From positions 1 through 20,874 of IMG/VR virus record IMGVR_UViG_3300031951_001453: 20,874 nucleotides of DNA. One strand, written 5' to 3'. The notes below the pieces were generated by a model, which saw nothing but the letters and a program-made list of their open reading frames with translations, ran no database searches and was not told where the DNA came from. A program made the position numbers and the translations under genes. Source of the stretch: a virus. Shown piece after piece: positions 12,237 through 19,400 of this stretch (the first letter of the stretch is position 1; each line of letters opens with the position of its first letter).

Positions 12237-12583
12237 TTTTTATCCAGTTTAGGTTCTACAAATTCTTGATTCACTGCTTGCACTTCTTGTTGGTGAAACC
12301 GCATATTGAAACTAAATGCACTAACTATTGCGGTGAATAGTGCATACAGAGGGAAGAAAACGATGGCCAGACCAACCGTCATCAGAATTCCAAATGCAAC
12401 AAATGATTTCACATATAGAATGTAAACAATTTCAAGCAACAGATTCCAAAAACCTGCACTACCAAAACTCTGTTCATCACCACCGCCATTGAAGGTTCTA
12501 ATGTGTGTAATGAATTCTTTATTCAAAGATTCACATTGACTTGTCAATATATCAATCAAACCACGGTATAGTTTAATCATCAT
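12233..12583 (-). CDS. membrane protein, function unknown
   Basis: The protein has 116 residues, and AGGA lies 7 nt before the ATG. Residues 45-95 are hydrophobic (FWNLLLEIVYILYVKSFVAF, then ILMTVGLAIVFFPLYALFTA, then IVSAFSFN), giving two to three membrane segments. The first 40 residues are soluble. The C-terminus is hydrophilic and Glu/Lys-rich. It sits between the Pro-rich two-TM protein and a small helical protein. A holin-like role cannot be excluded, but nothing specific supports it. Confidence 0.7.
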   Translation of the reverse strand: MMIKLYRGLIDILTSQCESLNKEFITHIRTFNGGGDEQSFGSAGFWNLLLEIVYILYVKSFVAFGILMTVGLAIVFFPLYALFTAIVSAFSFNMRFHQQEVQAVNQEFVEPKLDKK

Positions 12584-12585
12584 GT

Positions 12586-13167
12586 TTATTTCCTATCTTG
12601 CAAAGTGTAATGAGTAACAAATGCGCCAGGCTTCTTCAATGCTTCTGCACGGCGTTTCTTGTATGCAACATTGTCAACATCAAGCAATTTTTGGTCAGCA
12701 GTCTCACGCTTGTCCCAAATGGCTTCACATTGTTTCTTGTTGTAGTCCGTGTATGACAGGCAATCTTCAACAAAATACTTCCGGTCATCTTCGGGTTTTG
12801 ACAACAGTTCTTCCTTAGGTGGTTTCACCTCGGTAGGCTTCACTGTTTTGGATTCAAGTGGCTTCAGTGGTTCGACAATCTTTTCCACAATCACCTGTTT
12901 TTCAACAATGACCTCGACTGGTTTTTCCACAATCTTTTCAACCTCTACGATTTTTTCCATCACAGGAGTTGGTGCAGGCTCTGGTTTCTTGGCAGGCTGG
13001 TGGTTTGCAAAGACAACAACACCAAACAGAGCCAAACAGCCAAAGATAATTTGTTTCCAGTACAAATAGAAAATTGCACCGAAAATTAAGATACCAAGAG
13101 AACCCAGCACCATCAATTCTAATGTGTGCTGAGAGAGACCCGAATTATTGACAACCTCGGAATACAT
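12586..13167 (-). CDS. two-TM protein with VEK/Pro-rich linker and Cys-pair domain
   Basis: The protein has 193 residues, with AAGGTG before the ATG. Two adjacent hydrophobic segments lie at about residues 17-36 (LMVLGSLGILIFGAIFYLYW) and 40-54. A Pro/Ala stretch follows, then a Lys/Glu/Val repeat (EKIVEVEKIVEKPVEVIVEK and more, about 70-105), then a Pro/Lys segment. A C-terminal domain carries two Cys (EDCLSYTDYNKKQCEAIW) and basic helices. The extended charged linker recalls TonB- or spanin-like proteins that cross the periplasm. A lipoprotein gene lies immediately upstream with a 19-nt gap. A paired envelope function is inference, and topology is uncertain because two membrane segments would place both ends on the same side. 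Confidence 0.75.
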   Translation of the reverse strand: MYSEVVNNSGLSQHTLELMVLGSLGILIFGAIFYLYWKQIIFGCLALFGVVVFANHQPAKKPEPAPTPVMEKIVEVEKIVEKPVEVIVEKQVIVEKIVEPLKPLESKTVKPTEVKPPKEELLSKPEDDRKYFVEDCLSYTDYNKKQCEAIWDKRETADQKLLDVDNVAYKKRRAEALKKPGAFVTHYTLQDRK

Positions 13168-13186
13168 TTAAATCACCTTATGTGGA

Positions 13187-13438
13187 TTATGGACGAGCAA
13201 CGTAAGTTTCACAATTAACAGCAACGGGGTACATGATAGTACCATGATCCGTTTTCTGCGGCAGTGTTTGAATCACTGGTTTCATTTTTGCATCAATACA
13301 ATCTTTTTGTGCTCGAATGACCTCAGCACGTTCAATCATCTTTGGCTCTTTGAAGCCTGCCAATTTTGGAGTTGAGCAAGCAGCAATCACCAAAAACAAA
13401 ACAGTAAACATACCATACCTCAAACTTTTATTAAACAC
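13187..13438 (-). CDS. small lipoprotein
   Basis: The protein has 83 residues from a GTG at 13438, which has AAAGGA 6 nt upstream and overlaps the preceding stop by 8 nt; a TTG at 13453 is in frame but lacks a site. The signal sequence ends in the lipobox VIAAC (LFLVIAACSTPK), so the mature protein should be acylated at Cys. The residue after Cys is Ser, which favours sorting to the outer membrane. The mature part has about 60 residues with two Cys (QKDCIDAKM and AVNCETYV). Size and lipidation resemble an outer-membrane spanin subunit, and the downstream two-TM protein could be its partner; this is inference from size, topology and adjacency. Confidence 0.8.
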   Translation of the reverse strand: MFNKSLRYGMFTVLFLVIAACSTPKLAGFKEPKMIERAEVIRAQKDCIDAKMKPVIQTLPQKTDHGTIMYPVAVNCETYVARP

Positions 13439-13652
13439 TTTTAATCCTTTCAATTAACAAATTTGCTTCCGTAAAATTGGAAACACTGTCGGTCATTTCC
13501 ATTTCTTGGACCATCAACTCAGCTCGAGCCATGCGAATCAATTCCAATGCATAATTAATGTCATTGTCATCGGCTTGCTCGAGCCATTCATCAAATGCAC
13601 CGTCATCTGTTTCCATAATAAATTTCAGATTATCTCTGTCCCAGTCATTCAT
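13431..13652 (-). CDS. small acidic conserved phage protein
   Basis: The protein has 73 residues, with its ATG overlapping the upstream stop as ATGA. It begins MNDWDRDNLKFIMETDDGAF, then a DDNDINYALELIRMARAEL helix. I recall MTDWDRDNL-type proteins from T4-like phages of aquatic bacteria, without known function. The strongly acidic surface could suit a protein-binding or DNA-mimic role, but nothing specific shows it. Confidence 0.75.
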   Translation of the reverse strand: MNDWDRDNLKFIMETDDGAFDEWLEQADDNDINYALELIRMARAELMVQEMEMTDSVSNFTEANLLIERIKSV

Positions 13653-13885
13653 TTGTATGATGCCGAAAAGCCGTTATCTTTGAACAGGATGCCACAAAGA
13701 CCGGTGATACCAAGCGCTTGAATGAAATCAATTTCATTGAAACCTGTAATTGCAGGAACAAGAAACAAATTCCAACACAACATCACCAAAATGGCATTAA
13801 GACATGCCAAGAAAATGGTGAATGCTACCACAGCAGCGAACTTTGGCCAATCAATCGTTCGATTAGCCCATTTGAGATTAAACAT
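13649..13885 (-). CDS. small two-TM membrane protein
   Basis: The protein has 78 residues from ATG 13885, with GAGG 6 nt upstream. A longer in-frame reading to 13966 lies inside the winged-helix gene and is rejected. A basic N-terminal MFNLKWANRTIDW precedes two hydrophobic segments: FAAVVAFTIFLACLNAILVM and, after a loop, FIQALGITGLCGILF. The size would allow a holin, but no holin family is recognised. Confidence 0.7.
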   Translation of the reverse strand: MFNLKWANRTIDWPKFAAVVAFTIFLACLNAILVMLCWNLFLVPAITGFNEIDFIQALGITGLCGILFKDNGFSASYK

Positions 13886-13886
13886 A

Positions 13887-14207
13887 TTAGGCCTCAACGG
13901 CAACAGGTTGTGCAACAGGTGCAGGTGTTGCAACAGGTTTGCCAACATAACGGCCATTGGCATCAAACTCGGTAAAGTTAACCAATTGATATGCGGAAAC
14001 TCTACGACCTTCTTTGTGTACCTTCACAATACCACCATCTTTGCGGATATTGTAAATGTTGGTGGACAAGCGATAGAGAACCGCTTCTTGATCCGTGCCT
14101 TTGAAGCAGGATTTAATTTCATCGGGAGATACCGGTTTGCCAGATAGCAAAGTAACGGTGATTTTTTCGTGGCGATTTTGTTTGCCGGTGCGTACAGTGT
14201 TTGACAT
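13887..14207 (-). CDS. winged-helix-like small DNA-binding protein
   Basis: The protein has 106 residues, and AAAGGA lies 5 nt before the ATG. Residues 12-80 show a winged-helix pattern: EKITVTLLSGKPVSPDEIKS, then YRLSTNIYNIRKDGG and a wing VKVHKEGRRVSAYQL. The C-terminal 20 residues are Pro/Ala/Val-rich (ATPAPVAQPV) and probably flexible. It could regulate transcription, possibly its own: its promoter is embedded in a 13-bp inverted repeat. The fold call is moderate and the regulatory role inferred. Confidence 0.7.
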   Translation of the reverse strand: MSNTVRTGKQNRHEKITVTLLSGKPVSPDEIKSCFKGTDQEAVLYRLSTNIYNIRKDGGIVKVHKEGRRVSAYQLVNFTEFDANGRYVGKPVATPAPVAQPVAVEA

Positions 14208-14250
14208 TTAAGTCCTTTCAAAATTACATGATTAAAGAACCAACATAGTG

Positions 14251-14279
14251 ATTGTAACACATGGGTGGCATGTTGGCAA
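14251..14279 (-). promoter_or_regulatory. sigma70-like promoter for the winged-helix operon
   Basis: On the minus strand TTGCCA (14279-14274) is followed after 17 nt by TACAAT (14256-14251), 5/6 at each element. Start would be near 14244, about 37 nt before the ATG. The -35 lies in the loop of a 13-bp inverted repeat and the spacer contains one arm, so a protein bound there would block it. Confidence 0.6.
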
Positions 14280-14301
14280 CCATCCATGTGTTGTTTTTTT
14301 T
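14256..14301 (+). terminator. strong hairpin with T8 on the plus strand, or operator palindrome
   Basis: AACACATGGGTGG (14256-14268) pairs with CCATCCATGTGTT (14280-14292) over 13 bp with one G-U, loop 11 nt, followed by G and eight T (14294-14301). This is an excellent intrinsic terminator for plus-strand transcription, though no plus-strand gene lies to its left. On the minus strand no T-run follows. The same palindrome brackets the -35 of the winged-helix promoter, so an operator role is an alternative. Confidence 0.6.
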
Positions 14302-14304
14302 ACA

Positions 14305-15450
14305 TCAGAATGGAATCTCATCCAGAATTGTTGCCTTCACGGCTGCTGATGTAGGTGCATCGACCTTTGCATCCACCTTGGAATAGAGGTCCAAGAACGC
14401 CAGTTTGGTTTCAGTATCAAACCTTGCCACACACAGCTCGATGGCCTTCATGCGGTTGCCAAAGATTTTGAATGCTCTAGCAATGTGGACCAAGCGGCGG
14501 GTGGAAATGATTTCATCCGTAGCACCTTGGTCAAATGATTGACGAACAACATCAGCCCATTGTGTCAGCTTCTCAACAAAATCCTGGTCATCAATCAATG
14601 GTGATAGGATTTTCTTTTCAGTCTTGATATCAGGATATTCCTGTTCCACTGTAATGGGGAATCGTTCAAGAAATGCATCATCAAGAATCTGTGACAGATA
14701 GCGACCTTCTTCACTACCACGACCTTTGGTGTTTGCAGTAGCAATGATGGAGAATCCATTCTTTGGATAAACCATCTCACCGTTTTTCTTGTTGTAGTAT
14801 GGTTTGCCTTCTAAGATGCCTTGTAAACACATCAACTTATTGGAACCACGATCAACTTCATCAATCAATAGAATGGCGCCACGCTTCATGGCCGTAATAA
14901 CAGGACCATCACGATTAACCACATTACCATCAACAAGAGTAGGACCACCAAGTAAATCCGATTCGTCAGTTTCGATTGAGATATTGACACGAATACATTC
15001 ACGTTGGAGTGTGGCGCAAACCTGTTCAACCATGAGTGTCTTACCATTTCCTGATAGGCCAGTGATGAAAACAGGATAAAATTGACCAGACTTAACAATA
15101 TTGCTAAGGTCTTTATAAAAACCAAAAGGGACATAATCTGGATATTTTACAGGAATTGATACATCAGAATCATCAACCATTCTAGGTTGTTTGAATTCTA
15201 GCACTTGTGCAGCCAGTGCAACTTCCATTTCAGGTTCAGGTTGTTTCATTTGTTTTTTGGTACCAATAGATGGCAACTTGTAACGACCACGATCAACTCG
15301 GTATTCCGATTTAGTTACAAACCAGTATGGGAAAGAAATATCTGCTTCTTCAACAACGTGCTGAATACCATCCCGTGTCAGTATAGAACCAACACCGAAA
15401 ATATCTTCAGCAGCTTTAACAAAGGCAGCCTGGTTACGATTCAAACTCAT
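14305..15450 (-). CDS. cobS: CobS-like AAA+ ATPase (MoxR/CbbQ-related)
   Basis: The protein has 381 residues from the second of two ATG codons (15450), 6 nt after GGAG. The first 100 residues form an N-terminal domain. The ATPase core has Walker A GLSGNGKT (131-138), Walker B GAILLIDEVD (191-200), sensor IATAN (236-240) and a DDAFLERF segment with the likely Arg finger (R263). The sequence is that of the phage CobS family, named for the cobaltochelatase subunit and common in T4-like phages of aquatic bacteria. CobT and CobN partners are not in the window. CobS-type proteins are chaperone-like AAA+ rings, so a role in cobalt insertion is unproven. It has its own near-consensus promoter. Confidence 0.85.
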   Translation of the reverse strand: MSLNRNQAAFVKAAEDIFGVGSILTRDGIQHVVEEADISFPYWFVTKSEYRVDRGRYKLPSIGTKKQMKQPEPEMEVALAAQVLEFKQPRMVDDSDVSIPVKYPDYVPFGFYKDLSNIVKSGQFYPVFITGLSGNGKTLMVEQVCATLQRECIRVNISIETDESDLLGGPTLVDGNVVNRDGPVITAMKRGAILLIDEVDRGSNKLMCLQGILEGKPYYNKKNGEMVYPKNGFSIIATANTKGRGSEEGRYLSQILDDAFLERFPITVEQEYPDIKTEKKILSPLIDDQDFVEKLTQWADVVRQSFDQGATDEIISTRRLVHIARAFKIFGNRMKAIELCVARFDTETKLAFLDLYSKVDAKVDAPTSAAVKATILDEIPF

Positions 15451-15480
15451 CATTTACTCCAATTAATAGAACCAACCCAT

Positions 15481-15509
15481 ATTATACGCCAAAATCACTT
15501 GCGTGGCAA
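15481..15509 (-). promoter_or_regulatory. near-consensus sigma70 promoter for the CobS-like gene
   Basis: On the minus strand TTGCCA (15509-15504), 17 nt, TATAAT (15486-15481): 5/6 and 6/6. Start near 15474, about 24 nt before the ATG, leaving room for GGAG. Confidence 0.75.
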
Positions 15510-15524
15510 GTAACACAATAGTTA

Positions 15525-15776
15525 TCATTCTTCATTCCACTTTCCGGTTTGTTCAAAGGACTTTTCCTGTATGGTTTTCTCATTGTATAATTTCCTTGGG
15601 CTACTACACAAAGGACACCTAGGATTGCCACAATCCATTGCATGATGTTTGGCAAACTTGTGAGGTTCTTTAACATTCATGCCATGAGACTTGGCAATCT
15701 TGGTTTGCTTCTTGATAGCATTTTCATCCTTTAACAGGCGTTTCGAATGCTTCAGCTTGTCATCAGGATTGGACAT
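15525..15776 (-). CDS. small basic Cys/His-rich conserved phage protein
   Basis: The protein has 83 residues from ATG 15776, 1 nt after the rIIB stop; longer readings to 15857 lie inside rIIB. It begins MSNPDDKLKHSKRLLKDENA. It carries a HKFAKHHAMDCGNPRCPLCS segment, whose Cys spacing (C-x4-C-x2-C, with His nearby) suggests zinc binding. Similar MSNPDDKLKHSKRLL proteins are, as I recall, usual in T4-like phages of aquatic hosts. The basic character and Cys/His cluster would suit nucleic-acid binding; the function is unknown. Confidence 0.8.
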   Translation of the reverse strand: MSNPDDKLKHSKRLLKDENAIKKQTKIAKSHGMNVKEPHKFAKHHAMDCGNPRCPLCSSPRKLYNEKTIQEKSFEQTGKWNEE

Positions 15777-15777
15777 A

Positions 15778-16536
15778 TCAAACAGCAGAGTTTGCGTTAT
15801 CTTGCACAGGTGCGGTGAATTCCACAGTATCTTCTGGATTAACACCAACTTCGCCAATCACTTCATAACGGCAGGCACGACCTTTTGAATTGTCGTAGTC
15901 AGTTGGAATGGACACCACATCCCGTGGATTGATTTTCACAATCACGGTGCGGTCACCACCAAACGATCTCAAATAGTTTTCACTACAGAAATGCAAACCA
16001 GAAGAACAGGTGTTGTTTTGGTTGTCATCGACTTTGTTGCGTTCCATTTCAACAATCTTGCCAACAGAATTGTCCATAGTGCCGGTGTGGCAGTCGGTGT
16101 AATTCTCACGAACACGCTTGTATGCCAAGAAATGGCCATCAGGTGTAATTGGCAGGCGATTCTTTTCCAAGAAACCATACAACTCATTCACGGCACGGAA
16201 TGATGGGTTAGTCATCATGTTCTCCATGAAGGCAACCAATGGGTCAACAGGGAAACCATCTTGCAACATTTGCACCATGCGGTCAACGATGGCACCATGC
16301 ATTTCTTCATCTTTCCAAAATAATTTCTCGCCTTGGACTGCAATGTTACCTGCACCATAGTTGAGCACAACCTTTTTGGGATCAATAATATCCCGCACGG
16401 TGTCCCAATCACTGGCCTTAATGGCATCAACTACCTTTTGGTAGGTGATATGAGTTTTGGAAATTGTATGTGGTGTGTTATTGATAACAACCACAACATT
16501 GGAACCTTGAATCAAATACGGAAACATTTTAGACAC
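15778..16536 (-). CDS. rIIB: rIIB-like protein
   Basis: The protein has 252 residues, and AAAGGTG lies 6 nt before the ATG. The start overlaps the end of rIIA by 8 nt, the same rIIA-rIIB order as in T4. Matching features are VVVINNTPHTISKTHITYQK near the N-terminus, LMTNP-like MMTNPSFRAVNELYGFLEK, LPITPDGHFLAYKRV (about 130-144), and a CSSGLHFCSENYLRSFGGD segment followed by VVSIPTDYDNSKGRACRYEV, all of the rIIB family. T4 rIIB together with rIIA acts at the membrane in rapid-lysis control and resistance to lambda Rex exclusion; the biochemical mechanism is not settled. The length is below that of T4 rIIB (about 312). Confidence 0.9.
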   Translation of the reverse strand: MSKMFPYLIQGSNVVVVINNTPHTISKTHITYQKVVDAIKASDWDTVRDIIDPKKVVLNYGAGNIAVQGEKLFWKDEEMHGAIVDRMVQMLQDGFPVDPLVAFMENMMTNPSFRAVNELYGFLEKNRLPITPDGHFLAYKRVRENYTDCHTGTMDNSVGKIVEMERNKVDDNQNNTCSSGLHFCSENYLRSFGGDRTVIVKINPRDVVSIPTDYDNSKGRACRYEVIGEVGVNPEDTVEFTAPVQDNANSAV

Positions 16537-18700
16537 CTTTCACTGTATCAACTAAATTAACATACTCACACACATCGTCCTCATTTGCATAAGAACCAAA
16601 CTTGTTTATCAATGGATATCTATTTGAGAATTCCATCAATTTGCTTTTAAACTGTGCAGTCACAGCTTTAACATCAATATTATTTTGAATATTCATATTT
16701 TGCATCAATCGATTCAGCCAATGAATACCAGTCATCTTTGGTAGGCCAACAAAACTGTCCAAGAACATTTTTGCGGGACTCTTTGCATCGACACCATCAG
16801 ACACTTTTTGGTAATTATAACCGAAAATCGGATGTTTGTCAAGCCCTTCCAACACGGAAGCCATGCCGATTTTGGTATTTAACCCAGTCAAAACGGTAGT
16901 AATATGGTCTTCGATGTTAATCCAGTTGGACATTTTCTTAATGGCCTCAATATCACCTTTACGCACACCATATAGGTCGATGGCAAATTCTGGCATACCA
17001 GTTCTACGCAGCAAATCTGCCAATTCGGTTACACCGTAATGTGTATTCAATTTTTTGAATTGTGGCACAAAACCAGTCATTGGTACATAGTACATCTTTA
17101 GATTTTTATTAAATGTGTCCAAAGTACCTGCAGCACGCCACACCATGTCATTTGATGATGAGCTTCTAGATGGACCACCACGCTTTTCAAGTTTGAGAAT
17201 GGTTACGTTTTTACCGAAACCATTACCAACACCAGCCTTACGTGGTTTCTCAGTCAAACTTGATGCAGCCATACGCTGTGCAGCAGGTGGATTGTGCAAC
17301 ATTGCATAGAATGAAACCAAGTCCATTGGATGTTCTTTATCCAACCTATCTAACACAAACACAGATTCACGATAAGAGTTTTTCTTCTCTTTGTTACGGA
17401 AATGGTGCTTAGCACGTTCAAATGAACCTGTCTTACAATCATTCTCAACAAACATTGAGTTGTCGTTAACCTCGATATTGAAATACTCAATACGCTTTTG
17501 GTCTTTGTCATAGGATACACAAGGACTACAATTCTTGCAACGGCTAATACCACGCTCAGTTTCGAACTTCTTGATATGAATGTTCATAGCTTTCAAATCA
17601 AGCAAATTGGCCTTGATATCAAATGAATGATTCCATGCACTTACATCAAACAAAGGGAAATTGGTGGCGGTTACATAATCAAACACCGCAACTTGCCACA
17701 AATCTTGGCGTTTCTTGTCATACAAAAACTTTGATCGTTCCCATTCACCTTCAACCGCATCAGCTTCAGTAGCAAGAACCTTGGTCAATGCAGAGTTAAC
17801 TGCAACCAATTTTTTGCGAATAGAATCAATCGTCAGCGGAATGTAGGACAAACCTTCACGACTTGCTTGAAAGTCCAACTCGCCGATGCCAAACTCCATA
17901 ACAAGGCCACATTTTAACAATTTGTGTAGGCCTTCAAGTGCTTGTTCTGCTTGTGGTACATCAATTGGATATGCAATATTACCCATCACAGCAATGGATG
18001 AAGAATTACGACCATAACCATCATATTTGCGTGAATGAACACCAGGAATAATATTCTTGGTTTCATATTCAACACGTTCGATGGCGATTGTGTTACCTGT
18101 GATTGTAGGCAATACAGGGAACCAACGATACACGCTACGTGATTCATCGGTGAATTTACTAAAATCGTACCTGTCATTGACGGAGAATTTTACCTCAACG
18201 CCATTATGTTCTGTTACCTGCTCTTCACCCATCAGAGCAATGGATGGCACACCAACATCATTAATGAAGGCAGAATAAATGCCTTTGCGGCCATTTTGAA
18301 TGGCAGTAACGGTGAAGTTATCAGTGTAGGAGAATGGAGATTTTGAACCAAGACCAAGAGCACCAATGAAGTCGTTGGATTCTGTTTTGGTTGATTCGAA
18401 ATATGTGGTGTAAATTTTGGTCACTTGGTCATGCGACAAACCAGTACCAAAATCACGGATAGAAAACCACGGTTCAAGCGTGGTTGGAAGATGCACCTCA
18501 AACGGCTGTGTGGTGCCGGCGGCGGTGTGAGAATCAATCGCATTGCACGAAAGCTCACGGATGATCGCCTTAATTTTATTGGCGTATAAGCCAGAGCTAA
18601 GGATATTGAAGGCCTTAGCAGAATTGCGTATACGGAATTCACCGATTTCGCCTACATTAGATAACACGGCTTCCGCCTGAGGTGCGTTATTCAAAATCAT
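16529..18700 (-). CDS. rIIA: rIIA-like protein with GHKL ATPase domain
   Basis: The protein has 723 residues, close to T4 rIIA (725), and AAGG lies 6 nt before the ATG. The N-terminal GHKL (Hsp90/MutL-type) ATPase domain has IIRELSCNAIDSH (N-box Glu49, Asn53), FSIRDFGTGLS (Asp83, Gly85, Gly87) and GALGLGSKSPF (113-123). FQASREGLSY near 277-286 is the second-domain motif. A compact Cys cluster (C388, C391, C394 in RCKNCSPC) could bind metal. In T4, rIIA with rIIB controls lysis timing and Rex exclusion. The C-terminal half is less conserved. The gene has its own near-consensus promoter, and rIIB follows with an 8-nt overlap. Confidence 0.92.
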   Translation of the reverse strand: MILNNAPQAEAVLSNVGEIGEFRIRNSAKAFNILSSGLYANKIKAIIRELSCNAIDSHTAAGTTQPFEVHLPTTLEPWFSIRDFGTGLSHDQVTKIYTTYFESTKTESNDFIGALGLGSKSPFSYTDNFTVTAIQNGRKGIYSAFINDVGVPSIALMGEEQVTEHNGVEVKFSVNDRYDFSKFTDESRSVYRWFPVLPTITGNTIAIERVEYETKNIIPGVHSRKYDGYGRNSSSIAVMGNIAYPIDVPQAEQALEGLHKLLKCGLVMEFGIGELDFQASREGLSYIPLTIDSIRKKLVAVNSALTKVLATEADAVEGEWERSKFLYDKKRQDLWQVAVFDYVTATNFPLFDVSAWNHSFDIKANLLDLKAMNIHIKKFETERGISRCKNCSPCVSYDKDQKRIEYFNIEVNDNSMFVENDCKTGSFERAKHHFRNKEKKNSYRESVFVLDRLDKEHPMDLVSFYAMLHNPPAAQRMAASSLTEKPRKAGVGNGFGKNVTILKLEKRGGPSRSSSSNDMVWRAAGTLDTFNKNLKMYYVPMTGFVPQFKKLNTHYGVTELADLLRRTGMPEFAIDLYGVRKGDIEAIKKMSNWINIEDHITTVLTGLNTKIGMASVLEGLDKHPIFGYNYQKVSDGVDAKSPAKMFLDSFVGLPKMTGIHWLNRLMQNMNIQNNIDVKAVTAQFKSKLMEFSNRYPLINKFGSYANEDDVCEYVNLVDTVKGV

Positions 18701-18731
18701 TACAAACCTTTTTCATTCAAAGTAAGACTCT

Positions 18732-18759
18732 ATTATACCAGATCCAAGGTAAATGGCAA
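18732..18759 (-). promoter_or_regulatory. near-consensus sigma70 promoter for rIIA-rIIB
   Basis: On the minus strand TTGCCA (18759-18754), 16 nt, TATAAT (18737-18732): 5/6 and 6/6. Start near 18725, about 25 nt before the rIIA ATG. It uses the same TTGCCA -35 as the CobS-like and winged-helix promoters. Confidence 0.7.
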
Positions 18760-18791
18760 CAACTATTTGCTGTGGTTGCACAAATACAACA

Positions 18792-18944
18792 CTAAGAAAA
18801 TAGATACAAAAGTACTACAGATAAATTGAATGAGAAAACCAGGCCGTCCAACAGGTAATACCAAGTTGGATGTTTTTGGTAGTCCACATTGACCAACCTC
18901 CAACCTGACCAGACTGTGAAAAATAAAGCAAAGAATACATTCAT
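18792..18944 (-). CDS. 50-residue membrane protein
   Basis: The ATG at 18944 overlaps the upstream stop as ATGA. The product begins MNVFFALFFTVWSGWRLVNV, then a polar YQKHPTWYY stretch, then a second hydrophobic LVFSFNLSVVLLYLF segment: two short membrane helices with a polar turn. The other frame here, open from 18978 to 18763, is a shadow without a ribosome site. The function is unknown; small membrane proteins near rII could act in lysis control, but that is only positional. Confidence 0.7.
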   Translation of the reverse strand: MNVFFALFFTVWSGWRLVNVDYQKHPTWYYLLDGLVFSFNLSVVLLYLFS

Positions 18945-19192
18945 TCTTCAACTCCAAAATGGCCTTTAGTCTTATCAATCATTCTGCGAAAATGCACAAT
19001 CTTACCTTCATGCCATCTGCGGTCATAATCATTGCATGATGTAGTTTTATATTTCTCCAACATAGCAATTTCATATTCAAGTAAGCCGATGAATTCATCC
19101 GTCAGCACTTCAGCAAACTCTTGCAGTCGAACATGGCTGATACAATGTTCCACTTTTGCTTTTGTAGCAAGTTCTTTCAATCGGTCATTCAT
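18941..19192 (-). CDS. small conserved protein of the MNDR..LA type
   Basis: The protein has 83 residues from ATG 19192, overlapping the upstream stop as ATGA; an upstream reading to 19240 lies within the previous gene. It begins MNDRLKELATKAKVEHCISH, then RLQEFAEVLTDEFIGLLEYE, and ends with a HFGVEE acidic tail. The MNDR(L/I)K.LA start and an FA-centred helix recur in the gene at 20560-20757 and, more weakly, at 20112-20258. Proteins of this pattern are common in T4-like phages of aquatic bacteria; no function is known. Confidence 0.75.
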   Translation of the reverse strand: MNDRLKELATKAKVEHCISHVRLQEFAEVLTDEFIGLLEYEIAMLEKYKTTSCNDYDRRWHEGKIVHFRRMIDKTKGHFGVEE

Positions 19193-19398
19193 TCTGTAAC
19201 CTCCCAAGCCCAATGCACAACAATCCAATCTGTCAAACAATCTTCAAAACAATAATTGGCATCCACAATTTCTTTTCCATATTTCTCACACATTTTTCCA
19301 TACCAATGTGGCCAATATTCTTTGCGAATATCATCTTCTGATTTTGTTTCAATAAAATCACCACCGTCAATTGGGTATGCAAAGGAATAATATCTCAT
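19189..19398 (-). CDS. small aromatic-rich conserved phage protein
   Basis: The protein has 69 residues and begins MRYYSFAYPIDGGDFIETKS. A KEYWPHWYGKMCEKYGKEIV segment follows, with a DWIVVHWAWEVTE end. This motif set (E.YWP.WY.KMC.K.G, then W.V..WAWEV) recurs in T4-like phages as I recall, without known function. The ATG follows the upstream TAA by 2 nt. Confidence 0.8.
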   Translation of the reverse strand: MRYYSFAYPIDGGDFIETKSEDDIRKEYWPHWYGKMCEKYGKEIVDANYCFEDCLTDWIVVHWAWEVTE

Positions 19399-19400
19399 TT

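Noticed and set aside
12749-13069. Plus-strand frame rich in Ser/Thr/Phe repeats
   Set aside because: It is the mirror of the Lys/Glu/Val repeat linker in the minus-strand gene; the repeats are a by-product.
13722-14147. 141-codon plus-strand open frame opposite the winged-helix and two-TM genes
   Set aside because: No ribosome site, Cys/Arg/Asn-rich low-quality composition, and it is fully antisense to two well-supported coupled genes.
15482-15583. 33-residue frame with a CVTC motif, preceded by AAGGAA
   Set aside because: Overlaps the end of the Cys/His-rich gene by about 60 nt and covers the CobS promoter. The ribosome site is decent, so it might be real, but nothing else supports it.
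18763-18978. 71-codon minus-strand frame
   Set aside because: Starts inside the upstream gene without a ribosome site; the overlapping 50-residue frame with ATGA coupling is more convincing.
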